From positions 1-39,727 of the forward strand of contig JAMCWK010000132.1 of NCBI GenBank assembly GCA_023481105.1: 39,727 nt of DNA, written 5' to 3'. Positions 24,736 through 31,374 of the stretch are shown here, piece by piece. This DNA is from Acidobacteriota bacterium. Lineage in GTDB: Bacteria; Acidobacteriota; Terriglobia; Acidiferrales; UBA7541. The notes under the pieces are model-generated. The model was given only the letters and a program-made list of their open reading frames with translations, did not search any database and was not told the origin of the DNA. Each line of letters opens with the position of its first letter. Position 1 is the first letter of the stretch. Both the position numbers and the translations under genes were made by a program.

Positions 24736-26171
24736 GACTTCTCCGTATGCGGGGCAGTATCCATCAGGCTGGCTGCGGAGCCTACGACGAATGTCACCAC
24801 TGTTCCCACCAGCACATACCACGTCCAAGCAAGCGGCGTGAATTTCCAGAGACAGAGCATCAGTCCCAGCCCGCTAAACATTCCCGCCAGCGCCCCATTC
24901 GGCGTGGCCCGGCGGTTCAGCACGCCGAGTAGAAACAATCCCAGCAAGCTCTGATAAATGATCGAGGCCACCGTGAGTCCAGTCTCCAGCACCGGCCCCC
25001 ATTTGATGGTTCCCAGCACCATCAGCACGATTCCCCAGCCCACCGTAATCCAGCGCGAACGCGTCAGCGTTTGCGCCGATTCCGCTTCGTTTCGCGGTCG
25101 GCGCATGAAATCTACGATGCTGCTGGAGGCCAGCGAGTTGAGCGCCCCGCTCAAATTGGACATGGCCGCCGCGAAAATGGCCGCGATGAGGAGTCCTTTC
25201 ACGCCGACGGGCATCTCGCGCACGACGAACTCGGGAAAGATGCGGTCCGTGTCGCCCAGCGTATTGAGCGGGCTGTGCTGGTGATAGACAAAAAGCATCA
25301 CGCCGAGAATCAAGAACAGCGCGAATTGCGCGAAGACAATCAGACCGCTGGCCAGCAATGCTTTTTTGCTGTCGCGCTCGTCGCGCGCGGCGAGCAGACG
25401 CTGCACCATCAACTGGTCGGTGCCGTGGCTGGCCATCGTCAGAAACGCGCCGCCCAGCAGGCCGGACCAGAATGTGTACGTTTGCGTCAAACTGAACGCA
25501 AAATCGAACACTCGCAGCTTGCCGCCCGCAGCCGCGGCGACCTGCGTCACCTCTGCCCAGCCGCCGGGGATTTCCTTCAGCAGCAGCACCGCCGCCAGCA
25601 CCGCGCCGGAGATGTACACGGCGAGCTGAATGACGTCGGTCCAGATGACCGCCTTCATTCCGCCTTCAAAGGTGTAAATCAGCGTGAGCGCGGCAATCAG
25701 CACCACCGCCGTGCGCGTCTCGATGCCGAACGCCACGCTGACCACCTTGGTGATGGCCGCCACGCGCACGCCTTCCGCCAGTGTGCGCGTCAGCAGAAAC
25801 GTCCCCGCGGCAATGGATTTCATCCGTGTGCCGAAGCGTTTTTCGATGAGCTGGTACGCCGTGAAAAACTCTCCGCGGAAATACTGCGGAATGAAAATCA
25901 GGCAAATCAGGATGCGCCCGAGGATGTAGCCGAGCACCAACTGCAAGAATCCCAGGTTGCCCGCAAACGCAATGGCCGGCGTGCCGATCACGGTGAGCAG
26001 GGAAGTTTCTGTGGCCACGATGGAAAAGGCGATGGCCCACCACGGCGCCGTCCGCCCGCCTAAGAAATAATCGCGGATGTCCTGCTGGCCCTTGCGGAAG
26101 CGCATGCCGAAAATCGTGATGCCCACGATGTAGAGCAGGATGATGGCGAGATCGACGTAGTGAATGCGCAT
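24732..26171 (-). CDS. Sodium:solute symporter (SSS family), candidate amino-sugar importer
   Basis: This 479-residue inner-membrane protein has about 13 predicted membrane helices. SSS features include the N-terminal helix with the following DYFLGGRTAPWWAIAFSIVATETS segment, TFEGGMKAVIWTDVIQL in the middle, and AAIFAAAMSNLSGALNSLAS in the Na+-site helix. It is the first gene of a two-gene minus-strand operon and is divergent from the BadF-type kinase across a 178-nt gap. I recall that a MurNAc permease lies next to a MurNAc kinase and MurQ in Tannerella, so MurNAc or GlcNAc uptake is a reasonable hypothesis. The family also carries sialic acid, sugars and carboxylates. A weak ribosome site precedes the ATG. 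Confidence 0.93.
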   Translation of the reverse strand: MRIHYVDLAIILLYIVGITIFGMRFRKGQQDIRDYFLGGRTAPWWAIAFSIVATETSLLTVIGTPAIAFAGNLGFLQLVLGYILGRILICLIFIPQYFRGEFFTAYQLIEKRFGTRMKSIAAGTFLLTRTLAEGVRVAAITKVVSVAFGIETRTAVVLIAALTLIYTFEGGMKAVIWTDVIQLAVYISGAVLAAVLLLKEIPGGWAEVTQVAAAAGGKLRVFDFAFSLTQTYTFWSGLLGGAFLTMASHGTDQLMVQRLLAARDERDSKKALLASGLIVFAQFALFLILGVMLFVYHQHSPLNTLGDTDRIFPEFVVREMPVGVKGLLIAAIFAAAMSNLSGALNSLASSSIVDFMRRPRNEAESAQTLTRSRWITVGWGIVLMVLGTIKWGPVLETGLTVASIIYQSLLGLFLLGVLNRRATPNGALAGMFSGLGLMLCLWKFTPLAWTWYVLVGTVVTFVVGSAASLMDTAPHTEKS

Positions 26172-26192
26172 TCGTTGCTCGAAGGTCGCGCG

Positions 26193-26222
26193 AGTCTACT
26201 TGCCCCCGTCACAGACTGTCAA
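26193..26222 (-). promoter_or_regulatory. Promoter of the symporter-permease operon
   Basis: Minus strand TTGACA (26217-26222), an 18-nt spacer and TAGACT (26193-26198) give a transcript start about 15 nt before the ATG at 26171. Confidence 0.65.
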
Positions 26223-26249
26223 CACGCCGCCGATTTTTCACATTCGCCG

Positions 26250-26279
26250 CTGACGCCGAGCCGCCAAGTGCTGTAAACT
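26250..26279 (+). promoter_or_regulatory. Candidate promoter of the amino-sugar kinase gene
   Basis: CTGACG (26250-26255), an 18-nt spacer and TAAACT (26274-26279) lie about 70 nt before the start codon. Together with the opposing promoter it shares a 178-nt divergent regulatory region. Confidence 0.45.
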
Positions 26280-26349
26280 AATTACTGAATCCCGGCAGGA
26301 AAGTGTCCTGCTTGGAATTTCTAATGGCGGAGGACCGGCGCGGGCGTTC

Positions 26350-27300
26350 ATGAAATATTACCTCGGCTTTGACGGCGGCGGCACCAAGACGGAAAGCGCC
26401 TTGCTCGACGCGTCTGGAATGCTCGTCGCGCGCGGCCAGGGTGGCCCGTCGAATCCCCTGCGCATCGGTTTTGACCAGGCCTTCGCCGGGCTCAACGAAG
26501 CGGCGAACAGCGCTCTCAATGCGGCGGGAGCGGACGCACGCCAGGTGCAAGCCGTGTGCGCAGGACTAGCCGGTGCGGGCCGCCCGCGCGTGGTCAAGCG
26601 CGTCATGGCGTTTTTGGTGGAGGCATTCCCCGAAGCGGACGTGCACGTCACAACGGATTTGGAAGTTGCGCTGGAGACCGCTGTGGGTACAGCGGCGGGT
26701 GTGGTGCTGATTGCCGGTACGGGCTCCTCCGCCTACGGCCGCGACGCTGCGGGGCGCAAGGTGCGCACGGGCGGCTTCGGCCCGTGGATTGGCGACGAAG
26801 GCAGCGCTTTTGACATCGGCCGCCGTGCGGTGGCTGCCGTGGCCCAGGCCCGCGACGGCCTGGAGCCGGTCACGCTGCTTGCGGAGTTAATTCCCAACGC
26901 GCTGCAGTGCCCCACGTGGGAAAGCCTCACCGAGCGCGTGGCGGCAGCGCCGGACGAAGTTTTTCCGCGCATCTTTCCCGTGGTGCTGGAAGCCGCGGAA
27001 GCGGACGATCCGCCGGCGCGCGATATCCTGTTGCGCGCGGCGTTTCACCTTTCGCGCATCGCCGGCAGCGTCATCCAGCAGCTGGGCATTGCCGGAGAAG
27101 AATTCGTGCTGGCCAAGAGCGGCGGCGTCTTCGGGCACAACGAAATGTTCGATTCCGCGCTCGACGCCCTGCTGCGCAGCCTCGCGCCCAACGCGCAGAT
27201 TGGTCTGCTCACCGAGCCGCCGGCGCGCGGCGCCGCGCGCATAGCCCTGCGCCTGTTTTCTCCGGTAAAGGCCGAAGTCGTCCATGGCGGAAAAGGTTAG
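26350..27300 (+). CDS. BadF/BadG/BcrA/BcrD-type ATPase, probable GlcNAc/MurNAc kinase
   Basis: The 316-residue actin-fold kinase carries the phosphate-1 motif GFDGGGTKT (6-14) and TTDLEVAL with the likely catalytic Asp (103). It also has the phosphate-2 motif AGTGSSAYG (122-130), GGFGPWIGDEGSA (141-153) and an adenosine-loop region KSGGVFGHN. These are the features of the GlcNAc kinase branch, which includes MurK of Clostridium, shown to phosphorylate MurNAc and GlcNAc. The radical-chemistry BadF/BcrA activases instead carry iron-sulfur cysteines, not seen here. The 6-phosphate product is the MurQ substrate encoded 12 kb away. GGAGG lies about 16 nt upstream of the ATG. It overlaps the next gene by 17 nt. 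Confidence 0.9.
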   Translation: MKYYLGFDGGGTKTESALLDASGMLVARGQGGPSNPLRIGFDQAFAGLNEAANSALNAAGADARQVQAVCAGLAGAGRPRVVKRVMAFLVEAFPEADVHVTTDLEVALETAVGTAAGVVLIAGTGSSAYGRDAAGRKVRTGGFGPWIGDEGSAFDIGRRAVAAVAQARDGLEPVTLLAELIPNALQCPTWESLTERVAAAPDEVFPRIFPVVLEAAEADDPPARDILLRAAFHLSRIAGSVIQQLGIAGEEFVLAKSGGVFGHNEMFDSALDALLRSLAPNAQIGLLTEPPARGAARIALRLFSPVKAEVVHGGKG

Positions 27301-28099
27301 CAGCCGGGCGGAACGCGCGAGTTCAGCCTCGCGCGAAGAACTGCGCGTTCTTCTCCACGAAAAAAACGAGGAAATTCTTTTCGCGCTGCTCGAGAATCCC
27401 GCCCTCGACGAAGCGCTGCTCTGCCTCCTCTTGCAGCGCAGGGACCTTTCCAGCGAATTGCTCAGCGAAGTGGCGCGCCGCAAGGAGTTCATGCGCAGCT
27501 ATCGCGTGCGGGCTCGCGTGGCGGCCCATCCGCACACCGCGCGCCTGGCGGCCCTGCCGCTCATTCGCCAGCTTTTCTTGTTTGACCTCGTCAACCTCAC
27601 GTTGCAGCCGGCCACCCCGGCGGAAATCCGCCGCATCGCTGAAGACGTCATCCTGAACCGCTTGCCGCAACTGGCGCTGGGCCAGCGGCTGACCTTGGCG
27701 CGGCGCGGCTCCGCGCGCGTAGCGGCGGCATTGCTGGCCCCGCAAAACCAGGAAGTCTTCAACGAAAAAATCGTGCCCCTCGCGCTCGACAACGCGTTCC
27801 TGACCGAATCACAGGTTTTGAAAGTGCTGGCGCGAGAAAACCTGCCGGAGATCGTGCCTGCCTCCATCGCGCGCCACCGCAAATGGTCTTATCTCTACAA
27901 TGTGCGCATGGCCCTGGTGCGCCACCCGCTTACCCCGCTGGCTCGGGTGCTGGCGTTCTTGCCGGAGATTACCCTGCGGGATCTCGACGAGCTTTCCGGC
28001 GCGCGTTCGCTGCCGGCCAGCCTGAAGCAATACATCCGCGCCGAGGTCGCCCTGCGCCGCAGCCGCGGACGCCCGCGCCGCGCCACCGCTTCCACTTGA
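27284..28099 (+). CDS. Alpha-helical (HEAT-like) protein of unknown function paired with the kinase
   Basis: This 271-residue protein starts inside the kinase gene (17-nt overlap), so the two are probably translated together. It is almost entirely amphipathic helix rich in Leu, Arg and Ala, without signal peptide or membrane segment. Repeated units such as ARRGSARVAAALL, NPALDEALLCLLL and HPLTPLARVLAFLP resemble HEAT-like or DUF2336-like solenoids. That suggests a binding or scaffold role rather than catalysis. The C-terminus is strongly basic (RRSRGRPRRAT). I recognise no specific family. Its conserved coupling to a sugar kinase, if real in relatives, would be the main clue to its role. Confidence 0.75.
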   Translation: MAEKVSSRAERASSASREELRVLLHEKNEEILFALLENPALDEALLCLLLQRRDLSSELLSEVARRKEFMRSYRVRARVAAHPHTARLAALPLIRQLFLFDLVNLTLQPATPAEIRRIAEDVILNRLPQLALGQRLTLARRGSARVAAALLAPQNQEVFNEKIVPLALDNAFLTESQVLKVLARENLPEIVPASIARHRKWSYLYNVRMALVRHPLTPLARVLAFLPEITLRDLDELSGARSLPASLKQYIRAEVALRRSRGRPRRATAST

Positions 28100-28125
28100 C
28101 TTGGCGCGGGCCCTGCTTTCATACT
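28096..28125 (+). promoter_or_regulatory. Candidate promoter of the 31-residue gene
   Basis: TTGACT (28096-28101, overlapping the previous stop codon), an 18-nt spacer and CATACT (28120-28125). The predicted 5' leader of about 57 nt can fold, with GGTGG (about 28134) pairing to CCACC (about 28159). The -10 box is only a moderate match. Confidence 0.45.
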
Positions 28126-28188
28126 CCCCCGCAGGTGGGGCTACCGGCCGCGCGGTCACCACCCCTCGCTCCGAGAAAGGACCCAGTC

Positions 28189-28284
28189 ATGAAGAAAAAA
28201 GAAAAGAAGACCCCCAAGAAGAAAATCAGCCTGAAGGTGGCGTCGCAAGAATCACGCAAAGCGCCGCTCATGCACAAGTTTTAA
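28189..28284 (+). CDS. Lysine-rich 31-residue small protein
   Basis: A short open frame with a good ribosome site (AAAGGA, 8 nt before ATG) and a strong terminator 27 nt after its stop. The product is very basic at the start (MKKKEKKTPKKKISLK) and ends APLMHKF. It has no membrane segment or cysteine. Nucleic-acid or ribosome contact would be a guess from charge alone. Being enclosed by a promoter, ribosome site and terminator is the argument that it is a real gene. A longer in-frame extension upstream to 27883 runs through the preceding gene and is not credible. Confidence 0.55.
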   Translation: MKKKEKKTPKKKISLKVASQESRKAPLMHKF

Positions 28285-28310
28285 GCAGTCCGGAAGAATT
28301 TCAGGCTACC

Positions 28311-28360
28311 CGGCGACGCTCCGGCGGCCTCATGAGGCAGCGCGTCGCCGTTTTCTTTTC
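28311..28360 (+). terminator. Strong rho-independent terminator after the small gene
   Basis: A perfect 9-bp stem CGGCGACGC (28311-28319 with 28342-28350) is followed by TTTTCTTTTC. The loop contains the palindrome GCCTCATGAGGC. The opposing methyltransferase gene ends inside this loop (stop at 28330-28332), so the hairpin arm 28342-28350 also encodes its last residues. Confidence 0.85.
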
Positions 28361-29184
28361 ATTCGATTCGATGTGCGGCCGGCACACTCGCGCACTTTCT
28401 CAGCAATGATGAGCATGTGCCGTGAATTCTTCTTCGGCTGCTCTTTTTCGAAACTCCCAAACACGCTGGCCATCCGGAATCCGCACCGCCTCAGGAGTTG
28501 CTCCGCTTCGGCACGAAACAGGTAGCGCAGCGGCAGTTTCTGCACCACGCGTTGTTTCCGCCCTCCCAGGTGCCGGACGTAAAAAATCGTTTCATAGTCA
28601 TTGAAATGCTGCCTCGGGTGGAAAGCGCTCGCGCGCATCGTCATTCGAATTCTTCTCCCGTCCGCGACTTTGACCTCCGGAGACACTTCCTCTTCCTGCA
28701 ACGCTCGCGGATCTCCCATCACCGCGGGTGAAATGGGGAACAAGTCCAGGATCAATTTCCCCTTGGGAAAGAGGTGGCGATTCACGCATCGCAAACAAGA
28801 GAGTTGCTCTCTTCGCGTCAACAGGTGCTGGAATCCGCGGTAAGGAATGGTGACCAGGCCGAAGGTTTGATCCAGGTTGAACGCGGCCATGTTTCCCAAC
28901 ACGAGCCGGGCGCGTTGCCGCACGCGCTTGGGCTGCCGCCGGAGCTTTTCTCTGCACTTCTTCAGCATGGGCCGGGAAAGATCCAGTCCGACCACGGTGC
29001 ATCCTGCCGCCGCCGTGGGAATCAGGATGCGGCCGGTTCCGCAGCCCAGCTCCAGCGTCGGGCCCTGCGCCGCGCGTGCATAGCCGATAAAAAATTTCCG
29101 GTCAGGCCGCGCCACGCAACGCGGAATGTAATCGTAGAATTCGCACAGCAAGCGCTCGTATCGGTTTGCGGGAGAAGAACTCAT
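28330..29184 (-). CDS. SAM-dependent methyltransferase, substrate unknown
   Basis: The 284-residue class I methyltransferase has motif I LELGCGTGRI (44-53), the acidic ribose-binding end of strand 2 (VVGLDLS) and a LVTIPYRGFQHLLT segment typical of the Methyltransf_25 type. The C-terminal third (FNDYETIFYVRHLGG, LRYLFRAEAEQLLRRCGF) matches small-molecule methyltransferases of the UbiE/Tam kind, but the substrate cannot be inferred. The tail is basic (RMKRKRRRAAS) and overlaps the terminator of the convergent small gene. It starts 22 nt after the DinB gene and is probably transcribed with it. No clear ribosome site was seen. Confidence 0.88.
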   Translation of the reverse strand: MSSSPANRYERLLCEFYDYIPRCVARPDRKFFIGYARAAQGPTLELGCGTGRILIPTAAAGCTVVGLDLSRPMLKKCREKLRRQPKRVRQRARLVLGNMAAFNLDQTFGLVTIPYRGFQHLLTRREQLSCLRCVNRHLFPKGKLILDLFPISPAVMGDPRALQEEEVSPEVKVADGRRIRMTMRASAFHPRQHFNDYETIFYVRHLGGRKQRVVQKLPLRYLFRAEAEQLLRRCGFRMASVFGSFEKEQPKKNSRHMLIIAEKVRECAGRTSNRMKRKRRRAAS

Positions 29185-29206
29185 TTGCTTTTGAGATTTC
29201 GTGTGC

Positions 29207-29695
29207 TCAGCGGCGGTTGATAGACTCCGCCACCGGTCGGCCCAGCATCCGCAGGTACACCATCAACTGCGCGCGGTGGTGAATTTCGTGCTCATTGATG
29301 CCCAGCAGCATGATGTAAGTTTTCCGGCGGAAGCCCAGCTCCGCGTGCACGCGCTCTTCTTCCATGCGCTCCGGCGGAAAGGCCGTCACCAGCCGCAGCG
29401 TTTCCTGATGCACGCTCTCGAGCCGCGCCAACTCATCCGCCAGCGCGCCCGGCGTGCCCAGTACGGCGCGCAGCCCCTGCGGTATGCGCTTTTCGTAGTA
29501 GGCGAAATTTCCGTCGAGCGCCACGCGCCGCACGCCCTCTTCGGACACCCACAGGTGCCGCAGCATCTCGCCGATACTCAGCGCGTCCTTCTCCGGACGC
29601 CACACGAGGTCTTCGGTGCGCACCATGCCCGCCACTTCGCGGGTGCGCCGCCTTATGGCTTCTTTCTGTTTGCAGAACAGCTCGCCATAATCCAT
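29207..29695 (-). CDS. DinB-like four-helix-bundle protein
   Basis: The 162-residue protein fits the DinB/YfiT superfamily of metal-binding four-helix bundles, often thiol-dependent transferases or stress-induced proteins. Candidate metal ligands are H47 in EMLRHLWVSE and the HxxxH pair H136 and H140 in NEHEIHHRAQL, the usual three-histidine arrangement. The substrate is not predictable. A perfect TATAAT (29702-29707) ends six nt before the ATG, which predicts a leaderless mRNA. The methyltransferase follows after 22 nt. Confidence 0.88.
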   Translation of the reverse strand: MDYGELFCKQKEAIRRRTREVAGMVRTEDLVWRPEKDALSIGEMLRHLWVSEEGVRRVALDGNFAYYEKRIPQGLRAVLGTPGALADELARLESVHQETLRLVTAFPPERMEEERVHAELGFRRKTYIMLLGINEHEIHHRAQLMVYLRMLGRPVAESINRR

Positions 29696-29701
29696 TTCCG
29701 A

Positions 29702-29707
29702 ATTATA
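29702..29707 (-). promoter_or_regulatory. -10 box of the DinB gene, predicting a leaderless transcript
   Basis: Minus strand TATAAT is followed by TCGGAA and then the ATG at 29695, so transcription should begin at or next to the A of the start codon. No good -35 box lies 17 nt upstream (GCTGAA). Confidence 0.55.
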
Positions 29708-29756
29708 CGCTTTTGCGTTGGACCTTCAGCATTGCGCAACAATGTTGCCGTGCCCA

Positions 29757-29785
29757 TTGACAGAGTTCCTCTCCCTGCATAGCAT
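29757..29785 (+). promoter_or_regulatory. Sigma70-type promoter of the PilZ gene
   Basis: TTGACA (29757-29762), a 17-nt spacer and TAGCAT (29780-29785) lie about 46 nt before the start codon. Confidence 0.72.
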
Positions 29786-29831
29786 CCCCGTAGCGTTGGC
29801 AAGCCACATGGCCTAGGCGGACGGTGCTTCC

Positions 29832-30143
29832 GTGTTCATGGGTGAAGAGCGGCGCAGGTATCCACGCTACGGTTTCCAGGCCGACGTGGACATTGAGATC
29901 GAAGGCAAATCCTTCCGCGCGTTTCTGACCGACATCAGTGCCGACGGCATGTTCGTAGTGGCCGCGAATCCCCTGTGGGTCGGCGCCGTCTTTACGGCGC
30001 GGCTCCAAATTGCCGATCCGCTGCACGTAAAGTGCGTTGTAAAGCGCGTCATGGTGGGTCGCGGCATGGGTGTGGAGTTCCGGGAACTCTCTGCGCAGGA
30101 CCGCGAAACTCTGGACAAGATCCTCTCCAACCTGGCCGTGTGA
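29832..30143 (+). CDS. PilZ-domain protein, probable cyclic-di-GMP receptor
   Basis: The single-domain protein of about 103 residues carries both c-di-GMP-contact motifs. The arginine-rich RRRYPRYGF lies near residues 7-15, and DISADGMFV fits the (D/N)xSxxG pattern. It ends with GMGVEFRELSAQDRETL, typical of the PilZ barrel end. It should act in the cytoplasm as a c-di-GMP-responsive adaptor. Its target is unknown. The start is either the GTG at 29832, better spaced from GGCGGACGG, or the ATG two codons later. The stop overlaps the next start by one base (TGATG), so it is coupled to the zinc-ribbon membrane gene. Confidence 0.9.
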   Translation: MFMGEERRRYPRYGFQADVDIEIEGKSFRAFLTDISADGMFVVAANPLWVGAVFTARLQIADPLHVKCVVKRVMVGRGMGVEFRELSAQDRETLDKILSNLAV

Positions 30144-30730
30144 TGCGCCGCTGCCTGGACTGCGGCGCGGAACTTACGTCGGAGACGTGCGAGAACTGCG
30201 GCCTGACTCCTGCTGAAGCGGAAGCTGTCCTGCGGCGTCGCCTGCTGAACCGCACCGCCATTTATCTCCTCGGCACCGTCGCCTTCTTGCCCGCCGCCCA
30301 CTTCTATCCGCCTCTCGAGCTGGACGCCATGTTCATTTTTCTCGGCGTGGCTTCCTTCGTGGTGGTGGGCTCGGCGGTGTGGATAGATTTTCGCGCGCGC
30401 CGCCAGGCCTCCGTGGAAGCGCTCAAGCGCGTGTGCTACGGGCTGCTGCCGGTTTCCTGGTTGCTGGCCTCCCTGCTGTTTGTCAACGGACGCTTCGATT
30501 CCGCCCCGCCGGTTGTCCACACGACTGTGGTCGTCGGAAAATTTTCCATGCCTGGGATGTTGCGCACCAGCCGCCTGGTGGTGCATTCGTGGCGGCCGGG
30601 CGTGCGCTTCGAGCGCGTTCCCTTGAGCCCCGGAGAATTGGACCGTTTCCAGAAGGGCGACGCAGTCGAAATCCGCGTGCAGGACGGCCTGATCGGAATT
30701 CCCTGGGTCAGCGCTGTGCAGCGCAAATAA
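30143..30730 (+). CDS. Zinc-ribbon membrane protein coupled to PilZ
   Basis: The 195-residue protein starts at the ATG overlapping the PilZ stop; the longer frame from 29975 lies within the PilZ gene and is rejected. It has an N-terminal zinc-ribbon knuckle pair CLDC and CENC (about 4-18) and three hydrophobic segments at about 34-52, 57-75 and 98-115. A hydrophilic C-terminal beta-rich domain follows (about 125-195, LVVHSWRPGVRFERVPLSPGE). No family name is recognised. Coupled translation with a c-di-GMP receptor suggests both act in one surface-related process. Confidence 0.8.
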   Translation: MRRCLDCGAELTSETCENCGLTPAEAEAVLRRRLLNRTAIYLLGTVAFLPAAHFYPPLELDAMFIFLGVASFVVVGSAVWIDFRARRQASVEALKRVCYGLLPVSWLLASLLFVNGRFDSAPPVVHTTVVVGKFSMPGMLRTSRLVVHSWRPGVRFERVPLSPGELDRFQKGDAVEIRVQDGLIGIPWVSAVQRK

Positions 30731-30761
30731 TTTCCCCGCGCTTGCATTTCCGAATTCGAAA

Positions 30762-31229
30762 CTAAAAAACCCAGCCCCAGTCGGGCGTGCGCGGCAACTG
30801 CACCTCCAGCACACGCCCCTCGGCCGCAAGGCGCACTTTAATCGAGATGGCCGGGCCAATTTTGCGCAACGCCCAATCTTCGCTCTCGAGTAACTTCTCG
30901 CTCTTCGGCGAACGCTCCCACACCACGTCATTCCCCTTAGGCTTGTGTTCCACGGCTCCGGGATCGAGCTCCAGGATTTCCTTTTCTTTCGTGTCCAGCA
31001 GCAGATAGCGCTGTCCAAGTTGCACCAGCACCAGGTGGCCGCGCTTCTCCGCCACATACACTTCCCAGAATTTCACTGGCTTGTTGTCCATTTTCAGGAT
31101 GGCTGTGGCCTGGCGCTTGAAGGCAATCTGCTCCCCTGCCGCCGCCGCGGGATGCGATGAACCGCTCGCCACAATCAGCAGCACTGCGCAAGTCCAATGC
31201 AAACCCCGCACTTGGCTTCGTCGGCCCAA
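30762..31229 (-). CDS. Small exported protein of unknown function
   Basis: The 155-residue product has a signal peptide (LHWTCAVLLIVASGSSHPAAAA) and then about 120 residues of mixed beta-rich sequence with KVRLAAEGRVLEVQLPRTP near the end. The start is a TTG at 31229, supported by an AAGGAAGGGG ribosome site 6 nt away; a GTG at 31211 is an alternative. No domain was recognised. It ends at WGWVF, and its stop lies 31 nt from that of the convergent zinc-ribbon gene. It is divergent from the phosphatase-kinase gene, with 145 nt between them. Confidence 0.75.
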   Translation of the reverse strand: MGRRSQVRGLHWTCAVLLIVASGSSHPAAAAGEQIAFKRQATAILKMDNKPVKFWEVYVAEKRGHLVLVQLGQRYLLLDTKEKEILELDPGAVEHKPKGNDVVWERSPKSEKLLESEDWALRKIGPAISIKVRLAAEGRVLEVQLPRTPDWGWVF

Positions 31230-31374
31230 TTCGCGTCCCCTTCCTTCTCACCATTCTACGGCAGAATGCCGCGCCGCCATCTGGAAACCATGCTCCCTGG
31301 AAGTGTCGGCCAACGCCTGTTTCAAACAGCGAATCAAACTATTTGGTGCCAATCGGCCCTGTTTTGGCTAAAAT

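Noticed and set aside
26350-27300. BadF/BcrA-type benzoyl-CoA reductase or hydroxyacyl-CoA dehydratase activase
   Set aside because: The iron-sulfur cysteine motifs of those activases are missing, and the motifs and neighbours fit an amino-sugar kinase.
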